A stretch of 8,376 nucleotides of DNA from Brumimicrobium sp964346075 (GTDB lineage Bacteria > Bacteroidota > Bacteroidia > Flavobacteriales_D > Crocinitomicaceae), in NCBI GenBank assembly GCA_964346075.1, contig CAYFTH010000121.1, positions 1 to 8,376 of the forward strand, written 5' to 3'. Shown here in pieces: positions 1 through 7,123 of the stretch. Made by a program: the position numbers and the translations under genes. Every line of letters begins with the position of its first letter. Position 1 is the first letter of the stretch. The notes under the pieces are model-generated. The model was not told the origin of the DNA. It was given only the letters and a program-made list of their open reading frames with translations, and ran no database searches.

Positions 1-678
1 ATTTTCACTTTATCGCTTTGTTTTTCAAGTAGTATCATCTTTGCTCAGGAAGAAGCAGAGATTGTGCCACCGGTTAAAAACCAAGACTTTGTAATTGACT
101 TATACATCGGTTATCCGAATTGGGGTACTTATAATTTTGAGAGCTACATTACAGAAATAACAAATTCCAGACCATCCACCGTACAGGGAATCGTTCCTAT
201 TGGATTAAAAGCTGAATTTATGTTATCAGACGAAATTAGTTTCACTATGGATGGTTCATACTCCGAATGGGGAGGAGAATGGGATTATGAACAAAATACG
301 GTAGATGGAAACAACGATCCTGTCATTAACACCTATGAGAACAGTTTCAGAGCATCGCGCTTTATGTTTCAGATTGGTGCGAATTATCACCTCCCCGATC
401 TTGGTAGGGATGATTTAGATATGTACATGGGGTTTGCTATTGGAACGAATAACATCAAAACCTCTGGTGATGTTGAACAACCTGGTTTTGACGCCAAAAA
501 CCAAATGTACTTTTTGAGTAATGGTTTTTTTGCTACCTCAGCAACGTTGGCTAATACTCCAATATCGGCTCGGCTCAGATTGGGCGGCCGTTATTTTTTC
601 AATGAGAACCTCGGGATAAACGTTGAAGTAGGGACAGGAGTACGTACCATTGTGTTTGGCCTTGCTTATAAACTTTAA
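1..678 (+). CDS. Secreted outer-membrane beta-barrel protein, 5'-truncated (paralog A)
   Basis: The frame is open from the first base, so the start codon lies upstream of the window; 225 residues are visible, ending at TAA 676-678. The visible N-terminus is a signal-peptide core (LSLCFSSSIIFA) followed by a likely cleavage at A15|Q16, so probably only a handful of residues is missing. An in-frame GTG at 64 falls after this signal peptide and is not a credible start. The mature part has alternating polar and aromatic segments typical of small (about 8-strand) outer-membrane barrels, for example FMFQIGANYHLP, LDMYMGFAIGTN, ARLRLGGRYFF and a closing IVFGLAYKL. It is clearly paralogous to the next gene: both have YPNWG near the mature N-terminus, EFMLS/EYMLS, and PIS[AS]R before the last hairpin. 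The family resembles the generic 'outer membrane beta-barrel' group of Bacteroidota. Localisation is inferred and no substrate or function can be assigned. The 14 bp gap to the next gene suggests co-transcription. Confidence 0.8.
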   Translation: MFTLSLCFSSSIIFAQEEAEIVPPVKNQDFVIDLYIGYPNWGTYNFESYITEITNSRPSTVQGIVPIGLKAEFMLSDEISFTMDGSYSEWGGEWDYEQNTVDGNNDPVINTYENSFRASRFMFQIGANYHLPDLGRDDLDMYMGFAIGTNNIKTSGDVEQPGFDAKNQMYFLSNGFFATSATLANTPISARLRLGGRYFFNENLGINVEVGTGVRTIVFGLAYKL

Positions 679-692
679 TAATTAATTCGAAA

Positions 693-1307
693 ATGATGAA
701 GCACCTTTTTACTTTATTGATTACAGTATTATTTTTTATATCTCCAGTTTATGAATCTAAAGCTCAGACTACTCTAAATGAAGAGGATTTTCTAATTACT
801 GGGTTTAGTTCTTATCCCAACTGGGGCAAGTTTTTTATCGAACAGTACCTGGAGGGTACTAACGCCTCTGAAATCTCTCTCGGTGGATTACCACCATCGG
901 GGGTAAAGCTGGAATATATGCTTTCCAATCAATTCGGGTTTACATTGGACGGCATTTACAATTCATGGAATGCCTCTTGGATACAAAACACCTATAATTA
1001 CGATTTAAATGTGACTCGTCTGCGAATTCAATTAGGGTTTAATTATCATGTTCCTGATCATGGAGCTGAAAATCTAGACCTTTACGGAGGTTTTGCATTG
1101 GGTTCTAATTCAAGCACTCGTTCGTTTGACACAGACGCACCGAACCCTGTGGTTGAGAACTTTCTTAATAATCCATTTGTAAATATACCTATTTCATCGC
1201 GCTTCAGAATTGGAGCAACTTATTTTCTCAAACAAAATTTTGGTTTAAATGTAGAGCTCGCAACGGGTGGTCCGATGATCGGTATGGGTGTTGTGATTCG
1301 TCCCTAA
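693..1307 (+). CDS. Secreted outer-membrane beta-barrel protein (paralog B)
   Basis: This 204-residue protein starts at ATG 693 or at the adjacent ATG 696, with an A-rich leader and no Shine-Dalgarno motif, as is usual in Bacteroidota. Residues 1-25 form a signal peptide: MMKH, a hydrophobic core LFTLLITVLFFI, and cleavage near SKA|Q. The mature protein shares ordered blocks with the upstream gene product: YPNWG, G[VL]K.E[YF]MLS, FTLDG.Y..W, R.QLGFNYHVPD.G.ENLD, GGFALGSN, NIPISSRFRIG.TYF and NFGLNVELATG. It is shorter in the middle, lacking the WDYEQNTVDG-type insertion of paralog A between the second and third strand pairs. It is predicted to fold as a small barrel of about 8 strands in the outer membrane. 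It ends in IRP rather than the aromatic residue common at barrel C-termini, so localisation is an inference. It is likely an operon partner of the upstream gene, formed by tandem duplication. Function is unknown. Confidence 0.82.
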   Translation: MMKHLFTLLITVLFFISPVYESKAQTTLNEEDFLITGFSSYPNWGKFFIEQYLEGTNASEISLGGLPPSGVKLEYMLSNQFGFTLDGIYNSWNASWIQNTYNYDLNVTRLRIQLGFNYHVPDHGAENLDLYGGFALGSNSSTRSFDTDAPNPVVENFLNNPFVNIPISSRFRIGATYFLKQNFGLNVELATGGPMIGMGVVIRP

Positions 1308-1318
1308 CCGGGGTGAAT
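1296..1318 (+). terminator. Weak hairpin spanning the stop codon of paralog B, possible terminator
   Basis: ATTCGTCCC (1296-1304) can pair with GGGGTGAAT (1310-1318) in the + strand transcript. This gives a 9 bp stem with two G-U wobbles and a 5-base loop, TAACC, that carries the TAA stop codon. On the minus strand the wobbles become A-C mismatches, so the structure would serve only the rightward transcript. No T-tract follows (GAACTAAACATCC), so classical intrinsic termination is doubtful. The site lies at the 14 bp convergent junction, where a transcript end is expected. Confidence 0.25.
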
Positions 1319-1321
1319 GAA

Positions 1322-2038
1322 CTAAACATCCTTGACCTCAAAAGGGTTAAAATTGCTCATTGATTCTATTTCTCTGATCGTGTTGTTTTCGACACGTAAA
1401 ACGCGTCCCGGAAACTTCTCAACCAAGCTCATATCGTGTGTAGCCATCAGTAGAGAGGTTCCTTCTTTGGCGATAGCAATAAGTAGCTGCATAATAGCCT
1501 CTGAGGTTTCAGGATCTAAATTACCTGTGGGCTCGTCTGCTAAAATAAGAGCGGGATTATTAAGCAGTGCTCTGGCGATAGCTACGCGTTGTTGCTCTCC
1601 TCCCGATAATTCGTGGGGCATTTTGTAGGCTTTTTCTTCGATACCGACCATGCCAAGTACTTTTAAACCGCGCTGCTCCATTTCTTTCTTCTTCTTCCAA
1701 CCTGTCGCTTTCATCACAAAAAGGAGATTTTTCATTACGGATCGGTCTGTGAGCAACTGAAAATCCTGGAATACTATGCCAATTTGCCTTCTGAGCAATG
1801 GAATTTCCCGATTTTTTAGTTTATTCAGATCAAAATTAGCTACCGATCCTGTACCATCAACGAGTGGTAAATCACCATATAGCGTCTTGAGAAAACTACT
1901 TTTTCCTGTACCCGTTTTTCCAATGAGGTAGACAAATTCTTTTTCACTAATGGTAACATTTAAATCCTGCAGGACAGTGACTTTTTTCTGTTCTATCCTT
2001 CCTTGTTGTATTTCGACGACCTTCTTCACTGATTTCAA
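1322..2038 (-). CDS. FtsE-like ABC transporter ATP-binding protein
   Basis: This is an ABC ATPase of the FtsE/LolD type, a cytoplasmic subunit that hydrolyses ATP and couples to a membrane partner. Numbered from TTG 2038, the motifs are complete: Walker A GKTGTGKSS (40-48), Q-loop Q91 in VFQDFQLLTDRS, signature LSGGEQQ (144-150), Walker B LILADEP (164-170, D168/E169), D-loop LD (174-175) and H-loop H201. FQDFQLLTDRSV and LLADEPTGNLD-like segments match FtsE of cell division; E. coli FtsE has FQDHHLLMDRTV. Length (235-238 residues) is close to the FtsE norm of about 220-230. No ATG precedes Walker A in this frame (the first is at residue 102) and an in-frame TAG lies just upstream. Initiation must therefore be at TTG 2038 or GTG 2029. 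No FtsX gene lies beside it; in Bacteroidota ftsE and ftsX are, to my recollection, often unlinked. It is divergent from the TPR gene and convergent with the barrel pair. A LolD or MacB-type ATPase is the main alternative. Confidence 0.85.
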   Translation of the reverse strand: MKSVKKVVEIQQGRIEQKKVTVLQDLNVTISEKEFVYLIGKTGTGKSSFLKTLYGDLPLVDGTGSVANFDLNKLKNREIPLLRRQIGIVFQDFQLLTDRSVMKNLLFVMKATGWKKKKEMEQRGLKVLGMVGIEEKAYKMPHELSGGEQQRVAIARALLNNPALILADEPTGNLDPETSEAIMQLLIAIAKEGTSLLMATHDMSLVEKFPGRVLRVENNTIREIESMSNFNPFEVKDV

Positions 2039-2192
2039 GCTTTGTTCAAATATCTACAAAATATAATCATTTAATCCACACGCATCATAACAATCTTAAC
2101 AGAATCGCGTTTATAACTTTTGGGACTTGTCATCGGAAACAGCAATTTCCTCTATACTTTTAATTTTAGTAAAATCTCTATTATAATTGTAC
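2039..2192. promoter_or_regulatory. Divergent intergenic region, presumed promoters for both flanking genes
   Basis: This AT-rich spacer of 154 bp lies between the divergent ATPase and TPR genes and must hold both 5' control regions. The best rightward -7 candidates are TACTTTTA (2155-2162) and TAATTTTA (2161-2168), each one base from the Bacteroidota consensus TAnnTTTG. TAACTTTTG (2114-2122) matches with an extra spacer base. None has a TTG at the usual 19-21 bp upstream; the nearest to the first is TTG 2127-2129, 25 bp away. For the leftward gene, no CAAAnnTA with a properly spaced CAA was found. The role is inferred from gene orientation and the exact elements are uncertain. Confidence 0.4.
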
Positions 2193-5100
2193 ATGATCAT
2201 GTCGGCGCAGCGTTTTATCACAATTTTATTATTTACGGTTGTAGCTACTTGTTCGGTTGCGCAGCGAACAGAAAAGTATGATAGTGAATATGCCACTTTT
2301 TATACTGCTGAGGATTTATTTGAAAAAGAACAATACAGCGCGGCTCGTGCTCAATTTGCTAAATTCACGGAGTCATTTAAAGACAAAAATGATCCTTTAT
2401 TCGTTAAGGCACGCTACTATGAGGGGATAGCTGCACTGCATTTGTATAATAATGACGCGGTAAAAATCCTTCAGGAGTTTATTCATGAATATCCTGAAAG
2501 TATTTATAAAAATGACATCTATCTAAAAATAGGAAAATATTTCTATCAACGAAAAAAATATACAGATGCCGTTGTCTGGCTACAAAAGACCGATCGCACA
2601 GAAATAGCTTCAACGCAGTTAGCAGAATATTATTTTAAGTTGGGATATGCCCATTTCCAACTGGGAGAGTATTCCGCAGCCAGAAATGCGTTTTATGAAA
2701 TCAAGAACGATTCCTCGAATTATGCAGCACCCGCACTCTATTATTATTCGCATATTGCCTATCAAAACGAGACTTATCAAGAGGCTCTGGATGGTTTTTT
2801 GAAACTGTTAAATCATCCGACATTTAAAAATCAAGTGCCCTATTATATCACACAAATCTATTATTTGTTGGGTGATTATGAAAAACTGACTGATTTCGCC
2901 CCCGATTTAATGAACCGAGGCCAAGAACCACGTTCGCCTGAAATGAATTTACTGATCGGTGATGCCTATTATCGCACGAAGAAATACGATGAAGCAGCAG
3001 ATTATCTAGAAGCTTACGATCGCGGCAACGAGACGACCAGAGAACAAGATTATGCCCTGGCATTTGCCTACTATAAAAGTCAACAATATGAATCGGCAAT
3101 CCCTGTATTTGATCGGGTTACCCGAGAGGAAGATCAGTTGGCACAAACAGCCTATTATCACATCGCAACGTGTTATCAGCAAACAGATCAATTGAACTAT
3201 GCCAGGACGGCATTTAAATCTGCAGCGGCACTTGATTATGACGCAGAAACACAAGAGGATGCATTGTACAATTATGCTGTACTTTCTTATAAACTCGATT
3301 ACAATCCTTACAATGAGGCTATCGAAGCGTTCGAGCTGTTTTTAGAAAAATTTCCCCGATCTAAAAGGCGTGAAGATGTCTACAGCTATCTGGTGAACGT
3401 GTATTCCAACACGAAACGTTATAATGAAGCGTTACAATCCCTCGACCGCATTGAAAAACTCAACATTCAATTGAAAACAGCTTATCAAGTCGTAGCATTC
3501 AATATGGGGATCGAACGCTTTGAGCGCGGTGCATATCAAAGTGCCATCCAGGCCTTAAAACGCGTCAATAAGTACCCTGTTAACGCTGAAATATCTGGGA
3601 AAGCCGTATTTTGGACGGCCGATGCACATTACCGCCTCACAGATTATATGAACGCCATCAAAGAATTTCGTAGCTTCCTATCTATTCCTGGTGTAAATGA
3701 TAAGCAACTCAAGCATGGAGCTTATTATAATATTGCCTATTCTTATTATCATCAAGAAGATTGGATCCAGGCGATTCAAGCGTTCAGAACCTATACCCAA
3801 TTGTCTGGTATTGAAGACGACTCCAGACTGGCAGACGCCTATGCGCGGATCGGTGACTGCTATTACACCAAAGATGAACCGGATTTTGAGAAATCTGCGA
3901 TGAATTACGAGAAAGCACTCAATTACGAATCGCAAAACATGGATCGCATTTTATATGCACTGGCTAAGGTATATGGCTTCCGATCTGGAAAACGTCAAGA
4001 GCGCATCGAAACCTTGCTTGATATTATCAATAATTACTCGGGCTCATCTTATGTCATACCCGCTATTTTTGATGTGGGAATGAGTTATAAAAATTCAGGA
4101 AATAACGACAAGGCACTGCAGTATTTCAATCAAATTGTCAACGATTATCCCAATAACATACTCGTACAGGATGCATTGATTGAGATCGCTGACTTGAAGT
4201 ATAAGCAAAAGAAATATCAGGAATCGGAAAGCTATTTCCGGCGCGTTCTCAATGAGTATGCCCTTAACGATGAAATGTGTAAGCGCGCTACACAAGGCTT
4301 AATTGATATCTACAAAGCAACCAGGAAGCAAAATGAAGTAACCAATCTGCGCAATGAATTTGCATGTGCAGAAATATCTGATGATGATGAAGAGGTGATT
4401 TTTTATGAAGCGGCCAACGAACTTTATCTGAACGAAAATTATGAAGAAGCAATACCAGAACTTAAAAAATACTTGGAACGCTATCCTGATGGTCGATTTA
4501 CAATCCAGTTGTTGAGTTACTTAGCGGACATTTATTACCAAAGAGGAGCTGAAGAAAAGGCACTCGAATACTACGCGCAAATTATCGATAAGCGCAACTC
4601 AAGCTATACGGAAGAGGCGCTGATACGGGCGTCTAAAACACTCTACAATAAAGGTGAATACGAAAAAGCACTACCTTATTATGATCAATTGGAAGAGTTG
4701 GCATCAACTCCTCAGGTCATTTTCAATACCCGTGTAGGTCTCATGCGATGTAACTATTTGCTCGAGCATTACACCAATGCAGCAGAAATGGCGCGTAAGG
4801 TGTTGGATGACAAGCTGCTTACTGACGATGATAAACGCGTGGAGGCGAATTACGTTGCGGGTATGTCTCTATTTTACAGCGAAAAATATGTAGAGTGTCA
4901 GTCATTCTTGCGCTGGACGGCTGAACATACAGGTAAGGAACGAGGGACAGAGGCACTTTACACTTTAGCTGCATCACAATACCATCTCGATGAATTCGAT
5001 AAGTCTGAGAAAATTCATAAAGAATTGATGAAGCGTAAACCAGCTTACGACTATTGGATTGCCAAGTCGCTCATTTTACAGGCGCGTGTTTTTCTTGCCA

Positions 5101-5288
5101 GAGACGAGTTGTTCCAGGCGGAAAAGACTGTAGATTTAGTGTTGAAAAATTATCCAAACAAAGAGGATGATGTCATAAAAGAAGCTCAATCGGTGAAAGA
5201 TGAAATTATGCAGTTAAAAAATGCTGCAAAATCAATTGAAGATAATGGCAATCGAATGATTGAGATAAATGAGGAAGATGATGAGTAG
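2193..5288 (+). CDS. Large secreted tetratricopeptide-repeat (TPR) protein
   Basis: The protein has 1031 residues from ATG 2193. ATG 2199 (1029 residues) is equally possible, and TTG 2187 less so. A signal peptide is clear (ITILLFTVVAT core, cleavage A23|Q24), so the protein is exported, probably to the periplasm. The sequence before C20 (VAT) is a poor lipobox. From about residue 35 to 1000 it is almost entirely TPR-like helix pairs. I count about 26 units of the form A..YY.LG.AY...Y..A...F..L...YP, for example YYFKLGYAHFQLGEYSAA, AYYNIAYSYYHQEDWIQA and YLADIYYQRGAEEKALEYY. An acidic linker (DDDEE, 730-734) separates about 19 upstream units from about 7 downstream ones. The C-terminus is charged and probably helical, ending EINEEDDE. 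TPR solenoids bind peptides or proteins, so a scaffold or chaperone role in the envelope is inferred. The stop overlaps the start of the downstream barrel gene, implying an operon and possible translational coupling. Similar TPR-plus-barrel pairs occur, from memory, in other Bacteroidota. No enzymatic domain is visible. Confidence 0.9.
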   Translation: MIMSAQRFITILLFTVVATCSVAQRTEKYDSEYATFYTAEDLFEKEQYSAARAQFAKFTESFKDKNDPLFVKARYYEGIAALHLYNNDAVKILQEFIHEYPESIYKNDIYLKIGKYFYQRKKYTDAVVWLQKTDRTEIASTQLAEYYFKLGYAHFQLGEYSAARNAFYEIKNDSSNYAAPALYYYSHIAYQNETYQEALDGFLKLLNHPTFKNQVPYYITQIYYLLGDYEKLTDFAPDLMNRGQEPRSPEMNLLIGDAYYRTKKYDEAADYLEAYDRGNETTREQDYALAFAYYKSQQYESAIPVFDRVTREEDQLAQTAYYHIATCYQQTDQLNYARTAFKSAAALDYDAETQEDALYNYAVLSYKLDYNPYNEAIEAFELFLEKFPRSKRREDVYSYLVNVYSNTKRYNEALQSLDRIEKLNIQLKTAYQVVAFNMGIERFERGAYQSAIQALKRVNKYPVNAEISGKAVFWTADAHYRLTDYMNAIKEFRSFLSIPGVNDKQLKHGAYYNIAYSYYHQEDWIQAIQAFRTYTQLSGIEDDSRLADAYARIGDCYYTKDEPDFEKSAMNYEKALNYESQNMDRILYALAKVYGFRSGKRQERIETLLDIINNYSGSSYVIPAIFDVGMSYKNSGNNDKALQYFNQIVNDYPNNILVQDALIEIADLKYKQKKYQESESYFRRVLNEYALNDEMCKRATQGLIDIYKATRKQNEVTNLRNEFACAEISDDDEEVIFYEAANELYLNENYEEAIPELKKYLERYPDGRFTIQLLSYLADIYYQRGAEEKALEYYAQIIDKRNSSYTEEALIRASKTLYNKGEYEKALPYYDQLEELASTPQVIFNTRVGLMRCNYLLEHYTNAAEMARKVLDDKLLTDDDKRVEANYVAGMSLFYSEKYVECQSFLRWTAEHTGKERGTEALYTLAASQYHLDEFDKSEKIHKELMKRKPAYDYWIAKSLILQARVFLARDELFQAEKTVDLVLKNYPNKEDDVIKEAQSVKDEIMQLKNAAKSIEDNGNRMIEINEEDDE

Positions 5289-7014
5289 ATTGAATTTTAT
5301 TATAGGAGTTTCTTGCATCTTTGCAATTGTTTCTAACAGTTGGTCTCAGGAAAACAATGGAGATGTTCGGGTAACCACGGATTCTGACCGTTCGCTGCCA
5401 CCGGTCAATAGAGTCAGTATGCGACCGTCTATGATCGATACGGCGATTACCTCAACGGTCACTGACTATCCGTTGCTCGTGTTACAAGAAAATACGAGTT
5501 TTGAAATTGATAAAATTGCTCCTGCGAATATACGTCATCGCCCACAACTCCCACAGCTTTATAGAGGGTATGCGAAACTGGGAGCAGGAAGTCGCCTTAT
5601 GGGATTGGGTGAACTTTATTATAATTCCACACGTTCTAGAAAATATCATTGGGGAATACATGCTAAACATTTATCAGAATGGGGGCAAATCCCTGACGTT
5701 GCTCCATCACAATACGATCGAACTAAAGTAAGGGCTTTTGGCAAGGTAGAAGAACGACGTTACTCGTACGGTGGCGAAATTGGATACAAGAATTATGGAC
5801 TTCATTATTACGGTTTTGAGAACCCAGATGCCGCTCGAGATAGTATATCACAACGCTATCAGTCTGTAGATTTTTCAGGTTTTTTTGACGCGCACAAGAA
5901 GGACTCTGCGATGCTGAATTACCGGATTGGGTTGGACTACTCCAATTTTTTGGATCAAAAACCTGAGGTGGATGCCTTCAGTCAATGGAGGGGGCAAGAA
6001 AATAATGTGGGGGTTCGATCAACCTGGCAGTATAATATGTCCACGAATGTACTGCTTTCCAATTTAAGAGCTGATGCCGATGTTAGTTTTAATGATTATC
6101 GTTATGGTATTCGGGATAGCTCTATTGCACCGATGGATACAGGCTTTGTGCATCAGAATACACTTGTGCAGTTGCGCCCTGTAACTAGCTTTTATAGCCT
6201 CAATGAGAAATTACACTTTAAATTAGGAGGAGCATTTGCGCTCAATATCAATCAAAATGTACAAGCTAGTTTATATCCTATTGCTGAAGTCAAATATTCA
6301 CTTTTTGACGATTTATTTATTCCTTACGCCGGAGTAGAAGGAGGAATGAAACAACGAAGATTTGCTCACCTGGCACGTACAAATGAATTTATCAGATCAA
6401 ACGTTGAACTGAATAATCGTAGTCGATATGAGGCGCACTTTGGGATAAAAGGAACACTAACGTCTAAAATGCGGTTTAACATTGGAGCTTCTTTTGCAAC
6501 GCATCGCAATCAAGCTCTATTTGTCAACGATACCGTGCTTTCATCTGGTAATCAATTCCGCGTTATTTATGATACGGTTAATGTTTCCACCATTAGCGGT
6601 AGTTTGTCTTATCAGCAAAATGAAAAACTGAAAATTGATGGAATTGCCCGTTTTCACTCTTATCAGGCGCGAAATAATCCGTACGCATGGAATTTACCGC
6701 AATTTGAGTTTATTGCACGCGGAAATTACAATATTGCCGACAAGTTGCTCATAAAGTTGGATTTTACTTTAGAAACGGGAAGGATTGCTAAAGCGTTTGA
6801 TCCCGATCAAGAGGGTGTAATGGAACAAGACGGACAGTTCTACCGACCTCTAGGTGCAATCGCCGATGCCAATATTGGAGCTGAATTTCGTTATACGAAA
6901 CGGATATCTATTTTTGCCAATTTCAATAATGTGGCAGCACAACGTTATAAAAGATGGTATGGTTACCCCGTTCAAGGATTTCAATTCATGGCTGGAGCAA
7001 CGTTTCGCTTTTGA
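5281..7014 (+). CDS. TonB-receptor-like outer-membrane beta-barrel without a visible plug
   Basis: The protein has 577 residues from ATG 5281. ATG 5278 and 5269 are in-frame alternatives giving 578 and 581. All three lie inside the 3' end of the TPR gene, overlapping it by 8 to 20 bp. The signal peptide is MSRLNFIIGVSCIFAIVSNSWS|Q-like. Residues about 25-90 are a polar, proline-containing linker. From about 92 to the C-terminus run amphipathic aromatic beta strands. Marker segments are QLYRGYAKLGAG (92-103), WGIHAKHLSEWGQI (124-137) and HYYGF (175-179). I recall similar segments in Bacteroidota proteins labelled 'TonB-dependent receptor'. The C-terminus has RYKRWYGYPVQG and ends in ATFRF with a terminal Phe, as TonB-dependent receptors and other BAM substrates do. 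Yet there is no room for a plug of about 120-150 residues and no evident TonB box or carboxypeptidase-like domain. A true gated transporter is therefore doubtful, and a structural or accessory barrel working with the TPR protein is inferred. The substrate is unknown. Confidence 0.82.
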   Translation: MSRLNFIIGVSCIFAIVSNSWSQENNGDVRVTTDSDRSLPPVNRVSMRPSMIDTAITSTVTDYPLLVLQENTSFEIDKIAPANIRHRPQLPQLYRGYAKLGAGSRLMGLGELYYNSTRSRKYHWGIHAKHLSEWGQIPDVAPSQYDRTKVRAFGKVEERRYSYGGEIGYKNYGLHYYGFENPDAARDSISQRYQSVDFSGFFDAHKKDSAMLNYRIGLDYSNFLDQKPEVDAFSQWRGQENNVGVRSTWQYNMSTNVLLSNLRADADVSFNDYRYGIRDSSIAPMDTGFVHQNTLVQLRPVTSFYSLNEKLHFKLGGAFALNINQNVQASLYPIAEVKYSLFDDLFIPYAGVEGGMKQRRFAHLARTNEFIRSNVELNNRSRYEAHFGIKGTLTSKMRFNIGASFATHRNQALFVNDTVLSSGNQFRVIYDTVNVSTISGSLSYQQNEKLKIDGIARFHSYQARNNPYAWNLPQFEFIARGNYNIADKLLIKLDFTLETGRIAKAFDPDQEGVMEQDGQFYRPLGAIADANIGAEFRYTKRISIFANFNNVAAQRYKRWYGYPVQGFQFMAGATFRF

Positions 7015-7038
7015 CAAAATCTAGGAATTCAAACGTAT

Positions 7039-7067
7039 TTCTTCGAAGAAGTGAACAAACTTTCTTC
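7039..7067 (+). terminator. Overlapping inverted repeats after the TPR-barrel operon, possible terminator or operator
   Basis: TTCTTCGAAGAA (7039-7050) is a perfect 12 bp palindrome. Its right arm, GAAGAA (7045-7050), can instead pair with a second TTCTTC (7062-7067) across an 11-base loop. The second form is followed by TTGGTCTGTTTT, a broken T-rich run. The stems are AT-rich and weak. The site lies 24 bp after the barrel stop codon and just upstream of the dxs promoter, so it could end the upstream transcript or bind a regulator. I cannot distinguish these. Confidence 0.3.
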
Positions 7068-7077
7068 TTGGTCTGTT

Positions 7078-7107
7078 TTGCAGACAGAGAAAGTCACAGT
7101 ACTTTTG
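7078..7107 (+). promoter_or_regulatory. Bacteroidota-type sigma-A promoter for dxs
   Basis: TTG at 7078-7080 (within TTTTG) is followed by exactly 19 bp and then TACTTTTG (7100-7107), a full match to the Bacteroidota -7 consensus TAnnTTTG at the usual spacing. With initiation a few bases after the -7 element, transcription would begin near 7113-7116. That leaves a leader of only about 10 nucleotides before the dxs ATG at 7124. The match is seen directly; activity and start site are inferred. It implies that dxs has its own promoter rather than depending on read-through from the upstream operon. Confidence 0.75.
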
Positions 7108-7123
7108 TTTTAACTGAATAAAC

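Noticed and set aside
1332..1628. Open + strand frame of 98 codons antisense to the ABC ATPase gene
   Set aside because: It lies wholly opposite a gene with all ABC motifs and encodes no recognisable domain.
2041..2100. Leftward Bacteroidota promoter for the ATPase gene (CAAATATC, CAAAATATA)
   Set aside because: Neither fits CAAAnnTA exactly and no CAA lies at the right spacing; too weak for a separate call.
2250..2255. Possible lipobox cysteine (VATC) in the TPR protein signal peptide
   Set aside because: Thr at -1 does not fit the lipobox, and a good A|Q signal-peptidase I site follows three residues later.
2111..2296. Minus-strand frame of 61 codons across the start of the TPR gene
   Set aside because: It overlaps the TPR signal-peptide coding region, has no family resemblance, and would occupy the TPR promoter region.
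5281..7014. Genuine TonB-dependent nutrient receptor
   Set aside because: At 577 residues with the barrel starting by about residue 92, there is no space for a plug, and no TonB box is seen, despite the receptor-like C-terminus.
7017..7123. TPP riboswitch or other leader element upstream of dxs
   Set aside because: No thi-box CTGAGA or similar core is visible, and the predicted transcript start leaves only about 10 nucleotides of leader.
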